DNA of 64,000 nucleotides, taken from NCBI GenBank assembly GCA_029721435.1, contig CM056583.1:87001620-87065619 (forward strand). Reading direction: 5' to 3'. The DNA is from Gymnothorax reevesii (Eukaryota; Chordata; Actinopteri; Anguilliformes; Muraenidae). Positions 56,401 through 64,000 of this stretch are shown here, piece by piece. A program made the position numbers and the translations under genes. Each line of letters opens with the position of its first letter. Positions within the stretch are counted from its first letter, which is position 1. The notes under the pieces are model-generated. The model made no database searches. It saw nothing but the letters and a program-made list of their open reading frames with translations, and was not told the origin of the DNA.

Positions 56401-58512
56401 TGTTAATTCTAAACTGCTGGCACTTTACGAAAAGAGTACATTAATTACTGTTTGCTAATGCTGTAATGAGTACTGACAGTTAATTAGAATTTAACCTATG
56501 TGTCTAGTGATCATTTACTAAAGATGTTCAAAAGGTATTAATTTATACATTAGAAAATAGTTGAATAGTTTTATGTGTTACTTAAGGGATTCTTAAGGGA
56601 TGTTTTTAACTTCATATTGAGGGTGCCAAACAGCAGTAATTAATGGCTAATTATAATTAGATAACACTTACACAGCACTGTGATGCATCAGTTAACTGTT
56701 CATGCTGATTACTGCATTTACTAATGTTAATAAATGAATCTTTATTCTAAAGTGTTCCCTGGGAAACATTCATGATGAAACATATTTGACTACATTACCC
56801 ATCATCTCCTCTTGCAGTTACCGTGTAGTTTTCTGAATTGGCGTGATAGTATCTGCACTTACCAGAGAGAGAATTAGAGGGGATACCGTGGGTCCGGCGC
56901 TTCTAGTCAAAAAGCAATGGGGAGCCTACTGAGTGCGCAAATATCGACTCTAAACTTGTCCAAATTCATGATAAACATTTTTTACTGATTGCTTACAGTA
57001 TCAGTATTGATGCTGAAATCTATCATTTAAGTTAATCCTGCTCTCATAAAGCCTTAACTCCAGACGGGCTGTGCCCTTCATTCCTGCAGAGAATAGGAAC
57101 AGGCAGCACAATTAGAGATGTCAGTAAAAATGTGCTCATCTCTGATTGGACTGGAACACCGCAATCCTCAGCGATGAAGAAGTATTGATCAAGCTTCCTC
57201 TCTCCAGAACTGGGGCTGCTGCACCGATTCAGATAACTGATGAGAGTTTGACAGAAAAGGCCACATTTCTAATATTCAATTACCAGCTGTCCGTTGAGAA
57301 AAGGTCAAACCAACTGAAAAGCTTACGCCATACGCTTCCCCGCTGTCTTTTGTAATCTGTCTTGGCGGCATGATTTATGAGTTATGGTATGATTTCTGCA
57401 GTACTTATTTGCAGGGGGGCCCAGGGGAGCTGATGTTCCAAATCAGGAGATGTTGAACTCCTGTTTTATTAAGTGTGCTTTTGAGTGTGTATTTGAGGAA
57501 GATATACTGATTCAACATTAATGTAAATAGTTGTAACACCCATTAGTTCAGTTTGGCACCAATAATTTTTGACTCAGTTTATACAGTAAGATTGACATTT
57601 GAAGTTCAGGTAAAGTAACAAACAGGAAAGTGCCAGAAGTCTGATGTGTTTGAAAAATTTCAGCTGAAAATGTATTTGAAATGTATAAATTCTATATGCA
57701 TGAAGCCAAATATACCAAGACCTTTTGGCACATGTAGAAACATTATCAGTGATCTATGATGTTTTTTTCCCCTTGATTGCTGGTTGTGTTCCTATTGTGT
57801 TCCTAAAAAGTGTGTTTATAAACCAAGGACTTATTTTGTGAAAAAATCTCAAAATTGATTTGTAATGATTAAAACAGGGCAAAAAGCTCTCAGGATAATA
57901 TTAGACTTTATTTATAAAGAGATAAAGCCAAGCTTTCCTTTGCACAAAGCAAAGCTCACCATGTTTTTTCTCCATCCATCTTTTAAAATGTAACAATTAT
58001 GTCACAAGGAAGTACAAACAATTCCACAATGGTTTTACACAAATAGTCTCAAAGGCATGTGTTCAAGAACATGGTGGAAATTGCAGAGACAGAAATTTAG
58101 CTTTGTCTCTACCGATGTACCCTGACTTTGGGTCAAGTTGACCCTATCCAGGGTAACATCTAGACTCAGACTGATTTATTAATCTCGAATTAGCTTTGCC
58201 ATCTCTGCAACAGATGGTGTACCAGACAACAATTGGGTCCCCATGGAATAGACATCCCGTATATGTGATGTGATCAGGGTTGTTGGCAATCAATACTACA
58301 AGAATATACACTTTTATAATCAGTATCACAGAAATAAGCATTTTCAATGAATACGCTCCCAAACCAATTCTACAAAAGTATGCAGTTTCAATTTGCACAT
58401 AATCTCACTATTCTGTCATCATTGGGACAAGTTCCCAGAGGCAGATAAATAACTAACGTGTGTTCTGATAAATGGAACAGTGTCCTATCTAATGTTTTCT
58501 ATTAATGAAATA

Positions 58513-58537
58513 ACACACACACGCACACGCGCACGCG

Positions 58538-58569
<32 letters not shown>
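58513..58569. repeat. (CA)n/(CG) microsatellite, Z-DNA-prone
   Basis: Alternating purine-pyrimidine tract with CGCACGCGCACGC in the middle and (CA)n on both sides. Confidence 0.9.
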
Positions 58570-59562
58570 TCCTGGTCTTTGGTCCCAAGCACAGCCCATG
58601 TCCTCAGAAGCAGAAACAGGTCAGAGCAGGAAAAAGATTCCACTCCTCTTACAGTCTAATATTAGTTTTACAAACATACTAATCATGTTATAATACGCAA
58701 GAATAATATACTTCATTTAAAACTAATGATAAAAGAAGCCTGTATGATGATAGCAGTATTGACTCAGTGTATAAATGGTGCATACATAATAATGAGATTC
58801 ATAATCCTGAATAATACTGTGAATAATACTAAATATTGACCAATTGCTATTGATAACTGATTCATTGATTGATGATGTAATCCCCAATTAATTGATTGGT
58901 GGCATCATTTCCTCTTCAGCAGCAATCCCAATAAAATAATTAAGCCCTATCCATGCTATAAAAATAGCGCGATTGCATTCTAAATCATCACAAAGCCTAA
59001 GGCCACTGCTTAAAAGACTATTTTATGTGTTCTGACATGAAGCAGCATTAAATATCAGTGTACCTTTACAAACCTATCATCTATATCCTCAGTGATATAA
59101 GAATGCGTCAGAATGCAGTACTTTGTGAGGAGTCAGTAATTGTGTGTTGGTTTTCCAACCATATTGCTTTACTCCCCATGAATATGATTAGTAGGTAATA
59201 ATCCTCAACCTACTGTACCGTATTGCTTTCAATTCATTCTATTCATAGAAAAATCAATTACCTCGAGAAAGCTCAAACAATTCGGAATGAGAGGATGTTA
59301 AAGCTAAAGACCTCTAATCAGTAATGTGTGTGTAATCGAGTGTTCTATCAACACAAGGCTAGAGGGTGGCTCTGTCCAACAGTTTTCTCTCAGTTTTCAT
59401 TTCTGGCGGATTTAGAAGATTCTGTCCAGGCTTCTTCTGACCGTTTGACCCCTCATTTAGGGATGCACTGCACAAGCGGCAGGCTGGAATTTCTAATTTA
59501 AATGCAAATGTTATATTGGGCATCACATGAAGGGAAAATGGGAAGAAGGGTGGTGGTGTTGA

Positions 59563-59587
59563 AGGGGGTGGGGGGGTGGGGGGGGGG
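59563..59587 (+). repeat. G-rich run, potential G-quadruplex
   Basis: GGGGGTGGGGGGGTGGG runs into ten more G residues, giving at least four G-tracts with one-base loops on the + strand. The exact length may be affected by sequencing error. Confidence 0.8.
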
Positions 59588-61866
59588 TACATTTGAATTG
59601 GCGCAGAATTATATATTGTAATCAAGCAGCATACAACATTCTCTGATTCAGGTGCAGTCTCATAAATAAGTAAGGGCCTGGGCAAGGATATGGGCCTTTA
59701 GCAGTGTGTTGGTGTGTTTTTTTTCCCCGTTGTCTGGTGATATTCAACCACTGATATGGTGACATTTACAGGCCGCAATTACACTCTCCCACTGCACTCC
59801 AGTTTCAGGTCAGGCTGTCTGGGGCTGGTTTTAAATGAGCCAGCCTGCAGTGAAATTATAAAGTCATCGTTCATCTATAACTGCTAACTTATGTAGACTG
59901 AACAAGAAAAGACACGCTCATTAGCAAGTTAGTAAATGTACTCGCATGGTCACCCAGTCGAAGTGACTGCAAAAAACAAAGAGATTTTTGAAGAAATGAA
60001 TGTAATTTTGCATTTGCTAATAATATATAAGATTTTTTATGACTGTGACACACATACTTTGTCTCCGGTTAGTCTTGCATTAACTTGTCTCTCTTTTTTT
60101 CCTCAGTATATATGCACTTATCCAGGTGTCACAGAAGGGAAACCAAAGTTATTGTGAACACATAACAGACAAATTATGAACCAAACTTTGAAAACCAATA
60201 CTTAGTCATTTGCTACTGAGGCCGTCTACACCACAGTGATGGTAGTTAAAAACTGTCAATAAAATATGAAAATTTGCTTTTATGACGCTGCTTGCTTTGC
60301 TCATTTGACAGTCAATGTTTTTATTGTTTATTGCAACCCGTGACAAGCTGCATCAGCTCTGTCCCTCTGCCCCAAGTCAACACTCCCAGCTTCAATTTTA
60401 TGCATTCAAACATGTGTATGTACATACTCCCAGGTATCAGAGAAGATTAGCCATAACATAAGTCATTTTATGGCTTAATACTGCACCTCTTTATCAGTTT
60501 GGGTTGCAGGTCAGTTTGCAGGACATGATATGCTCTCACAAAGATTCAAACTGGCAGCCCTGAGAAAATTCTTTTCAAGTAGATTTTTATTCAACAACAT
60601 GACAAAAGTCATTGTTTTTCCAGTAAATCCTCCTGGCTAACGCCCCAGAATCTGTTTTTATACCCACATCACAGTCTCTATTTCTTTGAAATCACATTAG
60701 TTCTTTGAAACTGATACTCCACAATTATTTATTAAATTAAGCATCGTATTTCCTTAAGCTGTGATTGGCCGCTCATTCCTTTCCAGTTCTCAGAAAATTT
60801 GGGTGGCGTCACTGTGACTGTTATCAACGCTTCAACAACAGCGGTTTTTAGTCTGCTTATTACAAAAAATAAATTCGGCATTCATAACATACTCCACTCA
60901 TCCCCAAGATCAAAACAGGATATCGAGCTCCTCTAAACACCCCCCCCCCAGATACTCTAAAGAATTTCAGCAATGACATCTCCGTCTGTTCGACTTCTCC
61001 AAATCTCCAAGACCACACAACTTGTTATTAGTGCAATGGATTGCATTTAATCATACAAGAAATTAAGATTTTGCCAAACTTTGATCACAATGAAGTGACA
61101 AGTTTGCAAATGATACCACACTGTGCAATAGATCGTAATGAGGATAAATCATATTATACTGCTCCCTTAAACCTGTATGACTTAAATGAACATCATCTAA
61201 AAAACTTACTTGTTAAACTTTATACATGCATTATTGCTGAATAGGACAAACAGAGAACTTTTTCGCAGTGTTCAAAACCATGGGAAAGTGTGTTGGAAAA
61301 CATCCCTGACGGAATGTTGTGGGGGAAGTTGAAGGTCCAATAAAGATGAGCTCCAGCAGTTTTTGCTGCTACCTGCTCAGCTTTAGTGCAGAGAACCATT
61401 GTGCCTGCAAAATAGTACAGTTTCAAAGCTTTTTAATGAAATAAGTTCAGTATCTACGTTATTTTTATGAATAGAAAGAACAGGTGTGAATCATAAGATG
61501 CTGTCCTTAGCTTTTCCCATCCGTTTGCCAGCTGCTGCATTCCTCCTCTCCGTCCGAAAGTTTTTGAACCCTTTACACATGGTTACAGTAGATTTAATTA
61601 AGAAACTAAGAATAGCTAAAACAGATTTCTTTAAACAAATATTATGAAGGTTACATCTCAGGGTAATACATCAAGCCTCTCAGAGTGATACCTGAAATGT
61701 TGTGCATTTCCAATGTATTTCCTTAATGACATACAGTATTGCATTAGTAACACAGAATGTGAAATCTCCATATCAGCACAACCCCCAGGTATTGCATCAG
61801 GAATTGTACAGGTATTGCACTGTGCATGAATACCACTGAGCATGTATTCCTTAACAGGGTACACCA

Positions 61867-61899
61867 ATCAGTCAGTCAGTCAGTCAGTCAGTCAGTCAG
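61867..61899. repeat. (TCAG)n microsatellite
   Basis: Eight tandem CAGT/TCAG tetranucleotides. Confidence 0.9.
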
Positions 61900-62920
61900 A
61901 AAGAGACTGTGAGAGAGTTTAGCCAAATATGTCCTTGACAAAGTCCCACACAAAGAATGAACTATAATTACACAGTGAAACTGTTTGGGTCTTTAAACAA
62001 AGCAGTTTATTTTCTAGGGCTTAAGGAAGAAATCAATTACTTTCTGTGTTTGTGGTGTCTTATTCTGATACAGGCTTTGTTTTCAGATAGCGGCTGTCAT
62101 TCACCGTGATGTGTAATTTGGTCTTGTTATCTATTAGACAACCATTTCCCCAGACAATGAATGGTTATTTGATTTATGGATTCTGCATTAATATGGACCG
62201 ATTTACCCCATATTTTCTCTGTTATTTGGCAGTTGAACGTTATCTCTGATCATTATAAATAGACGTCTTTGTCTTTGATGCTCCATACCCAGAGCTCTTA
62301 TTAAATGCGCAGCGTTGAAAATTTGCAGGACATGTTCTTGCATTTAATAAGGGCTTTTTTCTTTTATTCTCCCCTAGGACCTCAGATAATTAGTCTATTG
62401 ACTGGGGGGACATCGTGTTCTCTGACTGACCAGTTTTATTTTTTCGTTTTGCTCAGTATTGTTTTTCCCCTTTCTCTCAAGTAAAATTTTAAGCATGCCT
62501 TTCTGCATAGGTGTATTGCTTTTCTAGTGAACTTTTTATTTCAAAACTGTAGAAGAACATTAGAGGACCGCAGAGTTCAAATTAAAAAGCCATGGACGTT
62601 GCGTTTGCTCAAAAATCCAGTATCAACAGAGCGGAACAAAAAATCCAAGCTGGAGTCTGAGTGTTCATGTTGTTCCATTCCTCCAGCACAGAGATATTGA
62701 AGATAGATCATTCTGATCATTTTGGCTTTTGTGAAATGCCAGCTTGTCCACATAATGGGGACTTAAGTCACTCAGATTTTGCAAAACAAGGCGCTTAGCA
62801 CTGATACGGTGACTGTGCGTGATTGCTGTCTCTTTAATGTGGGCCCTGGAAATGGCAGTCCCCAAGGAGAGTGATTTCAGTGATGAACGACTCAAGGGAG
62901 GAGAGTGGGTGTGGGAGCGC

Positions 62921-62922
<2 letters not shown>

Positions 62923-62958
<36 letters not shown>
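62923..62958. repeat. (GT)n microsatellite upstream of the exon
   Basis: A pure GT tract of about 36 bp preceded by GCGCGCG. It is followed by GA-rich sequence (63000-63050) in the likely 5' UTR or upstream intron of the exon at 63133. Confidence 0.9.
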
Positions 62959-62959
<1 letters not shown>

Positions 62960-63116
62960 TGTTTGGGGGGGTGTGAGGAGGGAGTTCAGTGAGAGCATGA
63001 CAGAGAGAATAAAAGAGAGAGAGAGTGAGTGAGAGAGAGAGGGAATGAGAGACACTTTTCCCTGTCTCATTCGGAGCTGGGAGACTCGTTGCCTGCTGGA
63101 TCCTGACACAAACCTT

Positions 63117-63132
63117 TTGTGTTTCCCTACAG
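63117..63132 (+). promoter_or_regulatory. Putative splice acceptor before the ATG exon
   Basis: TTGTGTTTCCCTACAG with a possible branch point CCTGACA near 63104. It fits a 5' UTR intron ending at the start codon, but it could be chance. Confidence 0.4.
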
Positions 63133-63214
63133 ATGGCAAACGTTGTAACGTCAGTGTGCTGTGTGGTTCTCGCTGCTCTGGTGGTAGTGTTCGCTCAGAG
63201 GCGCGGCCAGCAAG
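63133..63214 (+). CDS. Signal-peptide first coding exon of an unidentified secreted or membrane protein (partial gene)
   Basis: ATG 63133 (CAGATGG, good context) opens 27 codons: a short polar start, a hydrophobic core VCCVVLAALVVVF (residues 8-20), an alanine at 21 suited to signal peptidase cleavage, then QRRGQQ. The frame meets a strong donor CAAG|GTAAGC at 63214/63215, so the exon ends in phase 1. A pyrimidine-rich CCTTTTGTGTTTCCCTACAG ends directly before the ATG and looks like a splice acceptor, so the exon may begin at 63133. Alternatively, the upstream GA-rich leader is contiguous 5' UTR. The protein would enter the secretory pathway. The remaining exons are outside the window and no family could be named. 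If the donor were not used, the open frame would run on to 63426 without domain similarity. Confidence 0.55.
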
Positions 63215-64000
63215 GTAAGCCCTCGTCAACTATCAGTGAAATCGACCGGCAGTCTGACCGTCTCTATTTTCTACTGTTCTGTGTGCAGTTCTCTTTTATC
63301 GCTGCTTGTAATCTTGGCTCTTGTAGCCACGTGGTCCACAATAGAACAGAGTGCTTTCAGAATTCTGCCGTCTGTAGCATCACTGTTGCTTGGCTGCTCA
63401 TTAACTGCCCGGAGGATGGGGCTTGAAATGTTTGCGTGACTGTTAAAGTGCATTGTTTGCATGAGCATAGACATCTTAGATAAGACATGGAGCAAACATG
63501 AGGGAAAAAAAATAACTCTAATGAGGCTGTCCACCGGATGTTTGGTGCTTAGATAACCACGGAAAGTGACAGCGGGATTGTTCGTTGTTTTAATGAGGTA
63601 TTCTGAGGCTTAATGATGTACATTTGGATCAAAAACTGAGCCATTTTCCCTGTGAACAAAAAAACTGAGTGAAGAATAAATAATAGGTGCTTCAGGATGC
63701 ATCATCCGCCTATGCTTTTTCTACATAACTTCCTTGCGAGGGTCATGAGGCAGCTGGAAGCCAATCCAGTGTCAATATGACACGGGGCTGGAATGTGGTC
63801 TAAAGAATTTGACTTTCATAACGGTTAATGTAAGATATGGTAAATATACTGTAGGTAATTTGGTATAACTGGTTAAGTTGGGCGCTGAAATTTTATCCTC
63901 TGTATGTATATTTATTTCCATCAATGAAAATCAACTCTAAGTTTGTTTATAAATGTCAGTAGGTTTGACAGTTAAAGTGACACAGCTGATTTTCAACCAG
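63215..64000 (+). other. Intron of the partial gene, running off the window
   Basis: It begins GTAAGC. No second exon is visible before the window ends. A diverged fish repeat fragment lies at about 63725-63805 (phrases GAGGGTCATGAGGCAGCTGG and GACACGGGGCTGGAATG). Confidence 0.45.

Larger units (their letters stand above)
51791..62879. other. Long gene-poor stretch upstream of the right-hand exon
   Basis: 11 kb with no supported coding region or recognisable mobile element, only microsatellites (listed separately). Open frames such as 53800-54267 (155 codons, +) have no domain. If the exon at 63133 belongs to a developmental gene, this stretch may hold its upstream regulatory elements. The segment 62080-62345 is balanced and free of repeats, which fits such an element but does not prove it. 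Confidence 0.45.

Noticed and set aside
62834..63229. 131-codon minus-strand frame over the (GT)n and exon
   Set aside because: It contains a His/Thr-rich translation of the (GT)n repeat and runs opposite to the better-supported signal-peptide exon.

Overview
The window looks like ray-finned fish (probably teleost) nuclear DNA. The grounds are the mix of transposon families (Tc1/mariner-like and hAT elements with internal deletions, fish-type LINE 3' ends, a SINE-like tRNA-derived repeat, a Gmr1-type Ty3/gypsy element), many dinucleotide microsatellites, and an AT-rich background with almost no long open frames. The species was not identified. Nothing prokaryotic (operons, CRISPR, rRNA) was seen.

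Most of the window is intergenic or intronic and gene-poor. The only host coding sequence I can support is a short exon at 63133-63214 (+). It encodes a hydrophobic signal-peptide-like N-terminus and ends in a GTAAGC donor, so the rest of that gene lies beyond the right edge. Everything else that codes is of transposon origin.

Layout. 1-8.9 kb: AT-rich unique DNA with one degenerate SINE (1069-1395) and a GC-rich foldback (8133-8240). 8.9-10.2 kb: strand-asymmetric unclassified repeat. 11.1-11.6 kb: short hAT element with an 8-bp target duplication. 13.6-15.3 kb: cluster of a Tc1-like relic and two copies of a TIR family ending in an ATCTGGGTTTACAGTG-type sequence; a third copy is at 49.6 kb. 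15.84-16.89 kb: 15-copy 70-bp minisatellite. 17.3-18.5 kb: two short TIR elements. 23.2-24.9 kb: 1.67-kb hAT element with a perfect 8-bp TSD and a broken transposase N-terminus. 26.9-30.6 kb: LTR-like promoter segment, Tc1-like transposase relic and a Tc1-like deletion derivative. 31.86-32.2 kb: 60-bp minisatellite. 40.1-41.25 kb: CpG-rich patch with a MITE. 41.5-42.4 kb: LINE 3' end flanked by an inverted repeat pair. 43516-49582: complete LTR retrotransposon. 51.3-51.8 kb: a second LINE 3' end. 51.8-62.9 kb: featureless apart from microsatellites. 62.9-64 kb: (GT)n, GA-rich leader, signal-peptide exon and the start of its intron.

The main item is the LTR retrotransposon at 43520-49578. It has two 499-bp LTRs with no difference that I can see, a 4-bp TSD (TCAA), a tRNA-Pro-like primer binding site, a polypurine tract and one unbroken gag-pol frame of 1604 codons from ATG 44132. 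The pol order is protease, integrase, reverse transcriptase, RNase H, with integrase ahead of RT. That order marks the Gmr1-type Ty3/gypsy elements, whose Gag is related to the vertebrate SCAN domain. Its LTR also carries, by eye, a consensus p53 response element (three adjacent decamers) about 60 bp upstream of the TATA box, and a near-perfect CTCF core motif at its 5' edge. The RT/RNase H part differs clearly in codon and base use from the rest of the frame, which suggests a mosaic origin.
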